Assembly: GCA_002455255.1 (NCBI GenBank)
Contig: DKKL01000035.1
Location: 155,724-168,499 of the forward strand
Length of the DNA: 12,776 bases
Source of the DNA: Candidatus Tepidiaquacellales bacterium UBA6667
GTDB lineage: Bacteria; Bacteroidota; Ignavibacteria; Tepidaquicellales; Tepidaquicellaceae
Direction: 5' to 3'
This document shows positions 1 through 7,732 of the stretch, in pieces. Position 1 is the first letter of the stretch. Each line of letters starts with the position of its first letter. Both the position numbers and the translations under genes were made by a program. The notes below the pieces were generated by a model that was given only the letters and a program-made list of their open reading frames with translations, ran no database searches and was not told the origin of the DNA.

Positions 1-1
1 A

Positions 2-85
2 CCATTGAAAAAAATGAACGAAAAAACTACTGTTAGGTCAGTTAATATTGCAATCATTGGAGCAGTAAAAAATCTTGAAAAATAA
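2..85 (+). CDS. 3' end of an unidentified gene (partial)
   Basis: Reading frame 2 is open from the window edge to a TAA at 83-85 and encodes the last 27 residues of a protein, ending in ...IIGAVKNLEK. The other two + frames stop at once (TAG at 34-36 in frame 1, TGA at 5-7 in frame 3), so this is the only frame that can carry a gene entering from the left. The next gene begins 11 nt after the stop, which suggests one transcript. The fragment is too short to assign a family. The glycosyltransferase next door makes a surface-polysaccharide or cell-envelope role conceivable, but that is inference from position only. Confidence 0.5.
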   Translation, partial: PLKKMNEKTTVRSVNIAIIGAVKNLEK

Positions 86-96
86 TTAATAGTTTA

Positions 97-912
97 ATGG
101 TTAGTGTTGTAATAGTTACCTGGAACAGTGAAGAAGAAATTATTCAATGTTTAGATTCTGTTTATTCGGATTCAGAAAATCATAAAATTTCAGTTGAAGT
201 TATTGTTGTTGATAATAATTCTTCTGATAAAACATTGGAAAAAATTAAGTTAAAAAATTATAGTTCATTATCAGTTATCTGTAATAAAGAAAATTTTGGA
301 TATACAGTTGCATGTAATCAAGGAATGAAAAAAGCAAAAGGAGAATATGTTTTTCTTTTAAATCCGGATACAATAATAAACAACGGTTCGATTTTAAAAC
401 TTGTAAACTCATTTGCTGAATTTGAAGGTTGTGGTGCTGTTGCACCAAAGTTAATAAATTCCGATGGTTCACTTCAGGATTCTTGCAGAAATTTTCCTGA
501 TTATTCTGATTTGTTTTTTGAAATGTCATTGCTTTTAAAAAATTTATCGAAATGGAAAATTAAAAAGTTCAATCCTGAAAACCCTGTTGCTGTTGAGCAA
601 CCTATGGCAGCGGCACTTATGATTAGAAAATCATTGCTTGAAAAAATAGATTTTATGGATGAAAGATATAAAATGTTTTTTAACGACGTGGATTTATGTA
701 AAAAAATTTATTTATCTGGTTATAATATTATGCTTATTCCGTCTGCAGAAATTATTCATGAAAAAGGTGTTAGTATTTATAAAGACAGATCTAATATGAT
801 TAAAATTTGGAATAGTGATTGTGTGAAATATTTTCAAAAATATTTTGGTAATTCTTATAAACTGTCTTTATTAAAAAATTTATTAAACTTAAGTTCAATA
901 TTCAGAAAATAA
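97..912 (+). CDS. GT2-family glycosyltransferase (rhamnosyltransferase-like)
   Basis: A 271-aa protein with a GT-A fold of glycosyltransferase family 2, WbbL-like subgroup. It probably moves a sugar from a nucleotide-sugar donor onto a lipid-linked or polysaccharide acceptor at the cytoplasmic face of the membrane. Seen in order: the N-terminal beta strand and nucleotide site VSVVIVTWNS (2-11), VDNNSSDKT (38-46), the NFGY segment (66-69) typical of this subgroup, LLNPDT (87-92) in the place of the metal-binding DxD, and FFNDVDLC (194-201), equivalent to the FxDxD acceptor/catalytic segment. There is no signal peptide or obvious membrane span. Length is near the 280-300 aa usual for the family. 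The ATG lies 11 nt after the upstream stop, and only 6 nt separate its TAA from the next gene, so it is mid-operon. There is no Shine-Dalgarno sequence. Donor and acceptor cannot be read from the sequence. Confidence 0.88.
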   Translation: MVSVVIVTWNSEEEIIQCLDSVYSDSENHKISVEVIVVDNNSSDKTLEKIKLKNYSSLSVICNKENFGYTVACNQGMKKAKGEYVFLLNPDTIINNGSILKLVNSFAEFEGCGAVAPKLINSDGSLQDSCRNFPDYSDLFFEMSLLLKNLSKWKIKKFNPENPVAVEQPMAAALMIRKSLLEKIDFMDERYKMFFNDVDLCKKIYLSGYNIMLIPSAEIIHEKGVSIYKDRSNMIKIWNSDCVKYFQKYFGNSYKLSLLKNLLNLSSIFRK

Positions 913-918
913 AAATTT

Positions 919-1758
919 ATGAAAATAGCACTTGCTCAGATAAACTCAATTCTTGGTGATTTAGAAAAGAATATAGATATACATTGTGAATACTGTAAGA
1001 AAGCAATAAATGAAAAAGCTGATGTTATTGTTTTTCCTGAACTTTCATTGACAGGATATTCACTAAAAGATTTGAATTTTTCAATCGCGTTTAATCCTTA
1101 CACATCATCAAAATTAAAATCATTGATTGAGATGAGTAAAAAGATTTCGATTGTATGTGGATTTGCAGAACTATCTGATGAATTCGGAATATATAATTCT
1201 TCACTTTATATTGAAGATGGAATTATAAAAAATTTACACAGAAAAGTTTACACTCCAACTTATGGACTGTTTGAAGAATACAGATATTTTTCAAAAGGGA
1301 AAAACGCATCAGCGTTTGATTCTAAACATACGAGAACAGGAATTTTAGTCTGCGAAGACCTTTGGCACATTTCACTTCCTTATATATTAGCAATGGATAA
1401 AGCTAAATTAATTTATGGTATTGCAGCATCTCCTACAAGATTAGCGACAGATTCAGATTTATTTAGAAATTACGAAATTAATTCTGAACAGCACAGAACA
1501 TTCGCAAGATTACTATCAGTATATTTTGTGTTTGTAAATAGAGTAGGATTTGAAGATGGTATAAACTTCTGGGGTGGTTCTGAAATTATTGATCCATTCG
1601 GAAATGTAATCGTAAAAGCAAAGATTTTTGATGAAGATTTAGTATATGGTGAATTAAATTTTGAAGAAGTTAAAAGAGCTCGCCATCAAGCCCGTCATTT
1701 TTTAGATGAAGATTTGGAACTTACGAAAAAATTGCTCGTTAATATAAAGCAAGATTAA
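919..1758 (+). CDS. Carbon-nitrogen hydrolase, NAD+ synthetase glutaminase-domain type
   Basis: A 279-aa nitrilase-superfamily amidase. The catalytic triad is visible: Glu41 in VFPELSLTGY, Lys109 in LHRKVYTP, and Cys145 in ILVCEDLW. The GY after the Glu motif, 'YTPTYGLFEEYRYFSKG' after the Lys and CEDLW at the Cys are most like the glutamine-hydrolysing N-terminal domain of glutamine-dependent NAD+ synthetase, which hands ammonia to the synthetase domain. Here the protein stops at about the end of that domain; a stop and a promoter-like gap follow, so there is no fused ATP-pyrophosphatase domain. It could be a stand-alone amidase with its own small-molecule substrate, or a glutaminase subunit working with a separate NadE. 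It starts 6 nt after the glycosyltransferase stop and is probably co-transcribed. It is cytoplasmic, with no signal peptide. The family call is firm; the substrate is unknown. Confidence 0.87.
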   Translation: MKIALAQINSILGDLEKNIDIHCEYCKKAINEKADVIVFPELSLTGYSLKDLNFSIAFNPYTSSKLKSLIEMSKKISIVCGFAELSDEFGIYNSSLYIEDGIIKNLHRKVYTPTYGLFEEYRYFSKGKNASAFDSKHTRTGILVCEDLWHISLPYILAMDKAKLIYGIAASPTRLATDSDLFRNYEINSEQHRTFARLLSVYFVFVNRVGFEDGINFWGGSEIIDPFGNVIVKAKIFDEDLVYGELNFEEVKRARHQARHFLDEDLELTKKLLVNIKQD

Positions 1759-1780
1759 ATAATCCTTTCTGTCCCAAGAA

Positions 1781-1794
1781 TGCCAAATATGGCA
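1781..1794 (+). repeat. Short inverted repeat after the amidase gene
   Basis: TGCCA (1781-1785), loop AATA, TGGCA (1790-1794), 23 nt after the amidase stop and followed by AT-rich sequence. It could be a weak terminator hairpin (5-bp stem, no clean T-run) or a small operator. The remaining sequence between the amidase and hrcA is AT-rich without clear features. Confidence 0.3.
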
Positions 1795-1859
1795 ATTTAT
1801 TATTAAATTTATTTATTGTTTTATCAGTGCTTTATTTACGGTATTTAATTTGCAGTAAT

Positions 1860-1867
1860 TACATTTG
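1860..1867 (+). promoter_or_regulatory. Possible promoter -7 element for hrcA-grpE-dnaJ
   Basis: TACATTTG matches the TAnnTTTG -7 consensus known from Bacteroidota housekeeping promoters and lies 38 nt upstream of the hrcA ATG. No convincing -33 TTTG or -35 partner is seen at the right spacing. No CIRCE operator (TTAGCACTC-N9-GAGTGCTAA) is present in the 146-nt gap. The match is short and AT-rich sequence produces it often, so this is tentative. Confidence 0.25.
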
Positions 1868-1904
1868 AATTTAATATCAATTTATATTTGATTATTTTAG
1901 CAAT

Positions 1905-2942
1905 ATGAGTATAGGACTGACAAATAGAGAACAAGAAGTTTTAAAATACATAGTACAGAATTTTATTACAAATGCATCACCTGTTGGGTCACGTTTAGTC
2001 TCTAAGCAAATGGAAATATCCCTTTCATCTGCCACTATCAGAAATGTAATGAGTGATCTTGAGGATTTAGATTTAATTAAAACTCCATATTCATCATCAG
2101 GAAGAATACCAACTGACAAAGGTTACAGAATGTATGTAGATATGCTAATGAATAAGGAAGAATTAAATGATGAGGAAAAAAACTTTTTAAAAACACACAT
2201 AGAAGATAAAAAATTATTTTTCAAAGAAGGTGAATTCGCATTTAGTGAAATTTCTAAAATTCTCGGAAAAATTTCTCACCAGCTTGCTGTTATAACAAAA
2301 CCATTTCTTGGAACCGGAGTACTTGAAAAAATAGAACTTGTTGATGTTTCCTCAAATAAAATTCTTGTTGTAATAAATATCAGTTCAGGTTTTGTTAAAA
2401 CTGTTATAATGGATATTGATATTAATATATCAAAGAGTAAACTTGATAAACTTTCACATTTTTTGAACGAAAGACTTCAAGGTTTGACATTGCTTGAGAT
2501 TAAAGAAACATTCAATCAAAGAATAAGTGATTATAAAAACGAAGATCCGGAATTAATACAAATGTTTATAAATCAAGCTGACAAAATTTATTCTGACGAT
2601 TCAAATGAAGCAAAATTATATTTTGGCGGAGCAGGTGAAATTTTAATGCAACCGGAATTTGATGATCCAAAAAACTTCAAGAATATAATAGACTTAACAG
2701 AAGATAAAAATTTTGTTGTTCACATACTTAGAGAAAGATTGATTAGTTCAGGCAACGGAATTTCGATATCAATAGGAGAAGAAAATTTTGATGAAAAACT
2801 AAAAGATTACAGTATTATATGCTCAACTTACAGGATTGGTGACACTTCAGGGAATATAGGAATTATAGGACCAAAAAGAATAAACTATCCAAAGATGGTA
2901 ACTCTTTTGGAATATACTTCAAAATTAATTTCCGAATCATAG
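1905..2942 (+). CDS. hrcA: Heat-inducible transcription repressor HrcA
   Basis: A 345-aa protein matching HrcA in length (usually 335-350) and layout. HrcA dimers bind CIRCE operators to repress chaperone genes and depend on GroEL for folding. The N-terminal winged helix covers about residues 5-75: LTNREQEVLKYIV, then PVGSRLVS (26-33) and the recognition region SSATIRNVMSDLE (41-53), ending in the wing SSSGRIPTDKGYRMYVD. The C-terminal half keeps the family's GISISIGEEN, YRIGDTSGNIGIIGPKR and the closing YPKMVTLLEYTSKLIS. It is the first gene of an hrcA-grpE-dnaJ operon with 32 nt to grpE, an arrangement also known from Chlorobium. No other start is better: the N-terminus begins just before the conserved Leu-Thr-x-Arg segment. 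There is no Shine-Dalgarno sequence. Confidence 0.97.
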   Translation: MSIGLTNREQEVLKYIVQNFITNASPVGSRLVSKQMEISLSSATIRNVMSDLEDLDLIKTPYSSSGRIPTDKGYRMYVDMLMNKEELNDEEKNFLKTHIEDKKLFFKEGEFAFSEISKILGKISHQLAVITKPFLGTGVLEKIELVDVSSNKILVVINISSGFVKTVIMDIDINISKSKLDKLSHFLNERLQGLTLLEIKETFNQRISDYKNEDPELIQMFINQADKIYSDDSNEAKLYFGGAGEILMQPEFDDPKNFKNIIDLTEDKNFVVHILRERLISSGNGISISIGEENFDEKLKDYSIICSTYRIGDTSGNIGIIGPKRINYPKMVTLLEYTSKLISES

Positions 2943-2974
2943 TAATTAATAAAAAAATTTAATTAGATTTTAAA

Positions 2975-3559
2975 ATGACTAAAAAAGATAAAAACATAAA
3001 ACACGAAGAAGAAATTATCAGCGAAGGAAAGGAAATAAATAATAATATAGAAACCGCTGATGAAATAGAATCAGAGGCTCATAAGGAAGCTCAAGAAAAT
3101 AATCTTGATGAAGTTTCAGAACTGAAGCTTGAAGTTCATAAATTAAAAGATACTTTGCTTAGAAAAGCGGCTGAGTTTGAAAATTATAAAAAAAGACGCA
3201 GTGATGAAATGGCAGATTTTTATAAATATGCCTCTGAAAGTTTAATTAAAAATTTGATTCCTGTGTATGATGATCTCGCACGCTCTATTGACTCTGTTAA
3301 TAAAGGCGAAACAAAAGACTTTGAAACTCTAAAAACCGGTATTCAAATGATTTATGATAAATTTAAAAAAATTATGGAAGAAGAAGGTTTGTCAGAAATC
3401 AATTCTCTCGGAAATGAATTTAATGTTGATGTAAACGAAGCACTTATGCAAATGCCAAAAGAAGATGTCAAACCAAATACCGTTTTAGAAGTAATTGAAA
3501 AAGGTTATAAACTAAAAGACAAAATAATTAAACATGAAAAAGTTATTGTTTCACAATAA
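2975..3559 (+). CDS. grpE: Nucleotide exchange factor GrpE
   Basis: A 194-aa GrpE. GrpE works as a dimer that releases ADP from DnaK and acts as a thermosensor of the DnaK cycle. The first 45 residues are a charged, low-complexity, Lys/Glu-rich tail, followed by the long dimer coiled coil (about 45-90) with the signature LLRKAAEFENYKKRR (61-75). Then come LIPVYDDLARSI (94-105), the four-helix region with the FNVDVNEALM segment (149-158; the usual His before Glu-Ala is Asn here), and the small beta-domain ending VLEVIEKGYKLKDKIIKHEKVIVSQ-type sequence (170-194), which contacts the DnaK ATPase domain. It lies between hrcA and dnaJ, with a 20-nt gap to dnaJ, and is translationally independent of both. 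Its partner dnaK is not in the window. Confidence 0.97.
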   Translation: MTKKDKNIKHEEEIISEGKEINNNIETADEIESEAHKEAQENNLDEVSELKLEVHKLKDTLLRKAAEFENYKKRRSDEMADFYKYASESLIKNLIPVYDDLARSIDSVNKGETKDFETLKTGIQMIYDKFKKIMEEEGLSEINSLGNEFNVDVNEALMQMPKEDVKPNTVLEVIEKGYKLKDKIIKHEKVIVSQ

Positions 3560-3579
3560 CTTTAAAAATTTATTTAAAA

Positions 3580-4764
3580 ATGAATAAAAGAGATTATTAC
3601 GAAATACTTGAAGTTAGTAAAAGTGCTACGGCTGATGAAATCAAATCTGCTTATAGAAAAAAAGCAATGAAATATCATCCTGATAGAAATCCGGATAATG
3701 CTGAAGCAGAAGCAATGTTTAAAGAATGTGCTGAAGCTTACGAAGTATTGTCTGATGCAAATAAAAGAAGCAGATATGATCAGTTTGGACATCAAGGAGT
3801 AAATGGCACCGGTTTCAGCGGATTTGATAACATTAACGACATATTCTCTCATTTTGGAGATATATTTGGTGGATTTGGACGTGGTGGTTCGGGAGGAAGT
3901 ATCTTTGATGATTTTTTCGGTGGCGGTTCAAACAGAAGGAGAAACTCTCCCGGTGTTGATGGTGGTGATATAAAAATTGACCTGTCATTAACATTAGAAG
4001 AAATTGCAGATGGTGTAAACAAAACTTTAAAAATTAAAAAATTTGAAGAATGTAAAGACTGTTCCGGTTCAGGTGCTGAAGGTTCATCCGGTTATAATCA
4101 ATGTCCTGACTGTAAAGGTACAGGAGAACTGAGACATGTATCACGTTCGATGTTCGGACAGTTTGTAAATGTTTCAGTATGTTCAAGGTGTCAAGGTGAA
4201 GGAAGAATAGTGATAGATAAATGTAAAACCTGTCGTGGAGAAGGAAGAGTAATGTCTGAATCCGTAATCAAAGTTAATATTCCTGCCGGTGTTTCAGAAG
4301 GGAATTATATTCCACTGAGAGGGCAAGGTCATTCAGGAATTCGCGGTGGTTCATCCGGTGATATGTATGTATATATTTACGAAACCAAACATAAACTTTT
4401 TGTAAGAGACGGAGATAATATTATTTATAACCTTAAACTTTCAATAGTTGATTTATTACTTGGTGCAGATGTCATAGTTCCGACATTAAATGGAAAAGCA
4501 AAAGTTAAAATTGATCAGGGAACCCAGGCTGGTGATACATTAAAACTGCGTGATAAAGGTATAAGACATTTAAATGAACATGGCAGAGGAGACCAAATGA
4601 TAAAACTTCATATAGAAATTCCAAAAAAATTAACTTCACAGGAAAAAAAGCTGTTAAAAGAACTTTCTAAATCAGAAAATTTTAAATCTAAAGCAGAGTT
4701 TCCGGAAGGAACAGAATCAAAATCCAATAAAAAAGAAAAATCATTCTTTTCTTTTGCTTCATAA
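3580..4764 (+). CDS. dnaJ: Chaperone DnaJ (type I Hsp40)
   Basis: A 394-aa class I J-protein that delivers unfolded clients to DnaK and stimulates its ATPase. The J domain covers residues 1-70 with the HPD motif at 33-35 and ends in YDQFGH. The Gly/Phe-rich linker (about 70-125) has several FGG/FGRGG/DFFGGG blocks. The zinc-binding region carries all four CxxCxGxG repeats, with cysteines at 158/161, 175/178, 201/204 and 215/218, so both zinc sites are intact. The C-terminal beta-sandwich domains follow (about 235-360), with GQGHSGIRGG and the later QGTQAGDTLKLRDKGI. A Lys/Ser-rich tail of about 25 residues closes the protein and makes it slightly longer than the usual 370-385. It is the last gene of the hrcA operon and is followed directly by a hairpin terminator. 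Confidence 0.98.
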   Translation: MNKRDYYEILEVSKSATADEIKSAYRKKAMKYHPDRNPDNAEAEAMFKECAEAYEVLSDANKRSRYDQFGHQGVNGTGFSGFDNINDIFSHFGDIFGGFGRGGSGGSIFDDFFGGGSNRRRNSPGVDGGDIKIDLSLTLEEIADGVNKTLKIKKFEECKDCSGSGAEGSSGYNQCPDCKGTGELRHVSRSMFGQFVNVSVCSRCQGEGRIVIDKCKTCRGEGRVMSESVIKVNIPAGVSEGNYIPLRGQGHSGIRGGSSGDMYVYIYETKHKLFVRDGDNIIYNLKLSIVDLLLGADVIVPTLNGKAKVKIDQGTQAGDTLKLRDKGIRHLNEHGRGDQMIKLHIEIPKKLTSQEKKLLKELSKSENFKSKAEFPEGTESKSNKKEKSFFSFAS

Positions 4765-4771
4765 TTACTCA

Positions 4772-4798
4772 TTTTGGGGCAGTTAATCTGCCCCAAAA
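4772..4798 (+). terminator. Hairpin terminator after dnaJ
   Basis: A perfect 11-bp stem, TTTTGGGGCAG (4772-4782) and CTGCCCCAAAA (4788-4798), with a TTAAT loop, begins 8 nt after the dnaJ stop. It has a GC-rich core but no T-run after the 3' arm on the + strand, so termination may be factor-assisted or the hairpin may protect the 3' end. On the - strand the arm also ends in TTTT, but no gene arrives from that side. Confidence 0.75.
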
Positions 4799-4806
4799 CA
4801 CCTTCC

Positions 4807-4872
4807 TTAACAATTCGATAATATTCCCTTTACATTCCCTTTACATTTCCGTAATATTCGCTTAACCCCTCT
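4807..4872 (+). promoter_or_regulatory. Six-unit array of 11-bp direct repeats (Pho-box-like) upstream of TonB receptor 1
   Basis: Six consecutive 11-bp units start at 4807, 4818, 4829, 4840, 4851 and 4862: TTAACAATTCG, ATAATATTCCC, TTTACATTCCC, TTTACATTTCC, GTAATATTCGC, TTAACCCCTCT. The second and fourth bases are T and A in all six, and the consensus is TTWAYATTYCC. An 11-bp direct-repeat period with a TTNACA or CTTAACCT-like core is the geometry known for PhoB/PhoP-type winged-helix response regulators (Bacillus TTNACA boxes; cyanobacterial PyTTAAPyPyT boxes). The array ends 62 nt before the receptor ATG, a fitting place for an activator upstream of a promoter; possible -10 sequences are TATTAA (4874-4879) or TTTAAT (4885-4890). 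The repeat is seen directly; the Pho assignment is inference. Confidence 0.7.
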
Positions 4873-4934
4873 GTATTAAATTACTTTAATTATTACACTC
4901 ATTATTTCTAATTCACTTAATTTTAAATTTCAAA

Positions 4935-7715
4935 ATGAAAAAATCTTACGGAGTTTCAGGACTCGTATTGTTATTTTTATTTATTTCTAATCTCTCATTT
5001 TCTCAAACCATTTCAGGTAAAGTAACTGATGCTTCGACATCAGATGTGCTTATAGACGCAATTGTTAAGGTAAAAGATATGCAGGCAGGTGCTGCAACAG
5101 ACCTTGACGGAAAATATTTAATTGAAGGTCTTGCACCGGGTACTTATGATTTAGAATTTTCATACATTGGTTATATAACAAAAACTGTTTCAGGAGTAGT
5201 TGTTTCATCAGGGCAAAATACTACAATAGATATTGCGTTACAGATAGAAGGTATTCAAACAGAAGAAATTGTTATAGAAGCTACAACTTCAATGGCAAAT
5301 GAACAAGCCCTTTTACTCGAACAAAAAAATTCTTCAAAAATTCAGGATGGTATTTCAGAACAGCAAATAAAAAGGGCACCAGATGCTGCTGCCTCAGATG
5401 TTTTAAAAAGAGTTATTGGTGTAAATATTGTTAATGATAAATTTGTTTATGTTCGCGGAACTACGGACAGATATTCACTGACAACACTGAATGGTGTTCA
5501 ACTTCCGAGTTCAGAACCGGATAAAAAAGCATTTTCGTTTGATTTATTCCCTTCCAACTTACTTGAAAATATTATTATAGCAAAAACTTTTACTCCTGAT
5601 CAACCCGGAAGTTTTTCCGGTGGTTTGGTTCAGGTGACAACGAAAGATTTTCCCGAAGCTTTAACTTATGGAGTAAATATCTCGAGTCAATACTTATCCG
5701 GCTCTACCGGCAAACAATTCAGATCTTATGATGCCGGGGAAACAAACTGGCTATTTTTAAATTCCGGTTTAGATGACGGAAGTCGTCAGCTTCCCGGTGA
5801 TATTCCCGGAAATCAGTTAATTTCTCAAAATTATTCTCAAGCTCAGTTATCTGCTTTTAGTCAATCATTCAGAAACGACTGGGGACAAATTTTAAAATCT
5901 GCTCCGGTAAATTCTTCATTTCAGTTATCATTAGGTAATAGATTTAATTTAGGAGAAAATCCATTAGGTGTATTTGCAGCTTATTCCTATAGAACCGGTT
6001 TTGTGAACAGTGATATTTCAAGGGCAACTTTTAATACAGATTTTTCTTTACTCGATAGTTTAAATGGAAAGAAATCAACGTTTGAAGTTTTACAGGGTGG
6101 TATAGTAAATTTAAATTTGAAACTCGGTTTAAATAATAAAATTACTACTAAAAATACTTTTTCTATAACTTCTGATGATGAGACTTCTTTTTCAGAAGGA
6201 GTAATTAAAAGAGTTTCCGAAGATGAATATGATTCAAAATTATATTATACAAGATTTGCAGAAAGAGTTTTATATAATACTACTTTAGGCGGTGAACATT
6301 ATTTACCAAAATTTGGAAATATAAATATAACTTGGGTTGGTTCATACTCAAAATCTACAAGAAATGAACCTGATACGAAAGCAATGACTTATCAAAGATT
6401 AGTAGGTTCTGAAGATGAGTACACTGCGAGGGTCGGATCTGTTCCTGCATCTGAAGGAGGCAGCAGATTATTTACTAAACTTACAGATTATAACAGAACT
6501 TTTAATTTGAATTTTGAAATACCTTTCGTAAAATTAGAAAACAATCCACAGTCAAAACTTAAAATAGGCGGATATCTAAATACAACTTCAAGATCTTATA
6601 ACGCAAGAAATTTTGCACCAAGATTAAATGGTAGCTTTTTCTTGTTGTATTACGGATTAGATTCAATTTTCAAACCTGATCATTTTTCACCTGATAGATT
6701 TGTAATGAATGAATTAACACGTGAAGAAGATAATTACGGAGCTTCGGAAGAAAACTATGCCTCATATGCTATGTTTGATATCCCTTATAATAAATTTAGA
6801 ATAATTACAGGTGCGAGATATGAATATAACCGTCAAAAAGTTGGTACACTTGGAAGAATAGGACAACCAATTAATTCCGATTTAAAAAATATTGATATAC
6901 TTCCTTCCATAAATGTTTCTTATTCTTTAAATGATAATTCAAATTTAAGATTATCAGCTTCACAAACAGTCTCAAGACCAGAGCTTCGTGAAATTTCACC
7001 TTCCGGTTTTACTGATTTTGTTTCTGGCATTAATGTTGTAGGGAATCCTAATCTTGAAAGAAGTCTAGTTCAGAATTTCGATTTAAGATATGAAATTTTC
7101 CCTGCATCAGGCGAAATATTTTCTATTTCAGCATTCTTTAAACATTTTAATCAACCAATTGAAGAAGTCTTCTCTCCCGGACAAAATAATCCTGAAAAGA
7201 CTTTTGAAAATTTTAAAGGTGGGGCTGATAATTATGGAATAGAGATTGAACTAAGAAAAAATCTCGGATTTTTAAGTAAAGTTTTAAAAGATATTTCATT
7301 TAATGGAAATGTTTCACTTGTGAATTCTAAAGTTAATTTTGAAGGCATTACAACAGGACAAACGGAAGATGAGAATAGAAGAATGCAAGGACAAGCTCCA
7401 TATACCGTTAATCTCGGTTTATATTATGATAATTATATATCAGGAACAAGTGTTAACTTATTATTTAATAAATTTGGAAGAAGAGTTGCAGAAGTTGGTA
7501 ATAACGGTTATAATGATATTGAAGAAGATGGTCCTGCATTACTTGATTTAACAGCCTCACAGAAAATTTTTGAGAAATTTGAAGCTAAAATTTCTGTTAG
7601 AAATATATTGCAGCAAAACAGAAATTATTATCAGAAAATTTCGGATGTAGAAAAACTTGTAAGAAGTATTTCTACAGGAACCGGATTTGCATTAAGTTTA
7701 TCCTACAAGTTTTAA
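4935..7715 (+). CDS. TonB-dependent outer-membrane receptor with CarboxypepD_reg-like domain
   Basis: A 926-aa outer-membrane transporter that should import a ligand by TonB-ExbBD energy. A signal peptide (1 to about 24, ending SFSQ) is followed by a carboxypeptidase-regulatory-like beta-sandwich (about 25-103; ISGKVTDAST, AATDLDGKYLIEGLAPGTYDLEF-type core). A TonB-box-like linker TEEIVIEA lies at 109-116. The plug (about 130-240) shows SDVLKRVIGVNIV, VYVRGTTDRYSLTTLNGVQLP, LFPSNLLENIIIAKTFTPD and the closing GGLVQVTTKDFP. The rest is a 22-strand-type barrel with many aromatic/Asn/Gly beta strands and a C-terminal Phe (LSLSYKF) as the Bam signal. There is no SusD-like partner next to it. The gene stands alone between two terminators, with an 11-bp repeat array in front that may place it under a PhoB-like regulator. 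The substrate cannot be read from the sequence; a phosphate or phosphorylated ligand is a hypothesis from the regulatory array only. Confidence 0.93.
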   Translation: MKKSYGVSGLVLLFLFISNLSFSQTISGKVTDASTSDVLIDAIVKVKDMQAGAATDLDGKYLIEGLAPGTYDLEFSYIGYITKTVSGVVVSSGQNTTIDIALQIEGIQTEEIVIEATTSMANEQALLLEQKNSSKIQDGISEQQIKRAPDAAASDVLKRVIGVNIVNDKFVYVRGTTDRYSLTTLNGVQLPSSEPDKKAFSFDLFPSNLLENIIIAKTFTPDQPGSFSGGLVQVTTKDFPEALTYGVNISSQYLSGSTGKQFRSYDAGETNWLFLNSGLDDGSRQLPGDIPGNQLISQNYSQAQLSAFSQSFRNDWGQILKSAPVNSSFQLSLGNRFNLGENPLGVFAAYSYRTGFVNSDISRATFNTDFSLLDSLNGKKSTFEVLQGGIVNLNLKLGLNNKITTKNTFSITSDDETSFSEGVIKRVSEDEYDSKLYYTRFAERVLYNTTLGGEHYLPKFGNINITWVGSYSKSTRNEPDTKAMTYQRLVGSEDEYTARVGSVPASEGGSRLFTKLTDYNRTFNLNFEIPFVKLENNPQSKLKIGGYLNTTSRSYNARNFAPRLNGSFFLLYYGLDSIFKPDHFSPDRFVMNELTREEDNYGASEENYASYAMFDIPYNKFRIITGARYEYNRQKVGTLGRIGQPINSDLKNIDILPSINVSYSLNDNSNLRLSASQTVSRPELREISPSGFTDFVSGINVVGNPNLERSLVQNFDLRYEIFPASGEIFSISAFFKHFNQPIEEVFSPGQNNPEKTFENFKGGADNYGIEIELRKNLGFLSKVLKDISFNGNVSLVNSKVNFEGITTGQTEDENRRMQGQAPYTVNLGLYYDNYISGTSVNLLFNKFGRRVAEVGNNGYNDIEEDGPALLDLTASQKIFEKFEAKISVRNILQQNRNYYQKISDVEKLVRSISTGTGFALSLSYKF

Positions 7716-7732
7716 CTCCATTCTTCTCCTTT

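Noticed and set aside
275..529. 84-aa open frame on the - strand
   Set aside because: It lies wholly inside the glycosyltransferase gene, has low-complexity Gln/Leu/Asn content and no recognisable domain; it is a shadow of the real gene.
1835..1863. TTTACG and ATTACA near hrcA as another copy of the 11-bp array
   Set aside because: The two are 23 bp apart, out of the 11-bp phase, and there is no unit between them.
1876..1892. ATCAA-N7-TTGAT inverted repeat just before hrcA as an HrcA operator
   Set aside because: Five-base arms made of common AT-rich words, with no resemblance to CIRCE; chance is likely.
3574..3852. 92-aa open frame on the - strand
   Set aside because: It is antisense to the conserved J domain of dnaJ, whose assignment is certain, and the product is a Phe/Ile/Ser-rich chance sequence.
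4608..4796. 62-aa open frame on the - strand
   Set aside because: It starts inside the terminator hairpin and runs antisense to the dnaJ tail; no promoter or family similarity is seen.
7339..7551. 70-aa + strand frame inside TonB receptor 1
   Set aside because: It is a second frame of the barrel region, with no start context and AT-rich chance composition.
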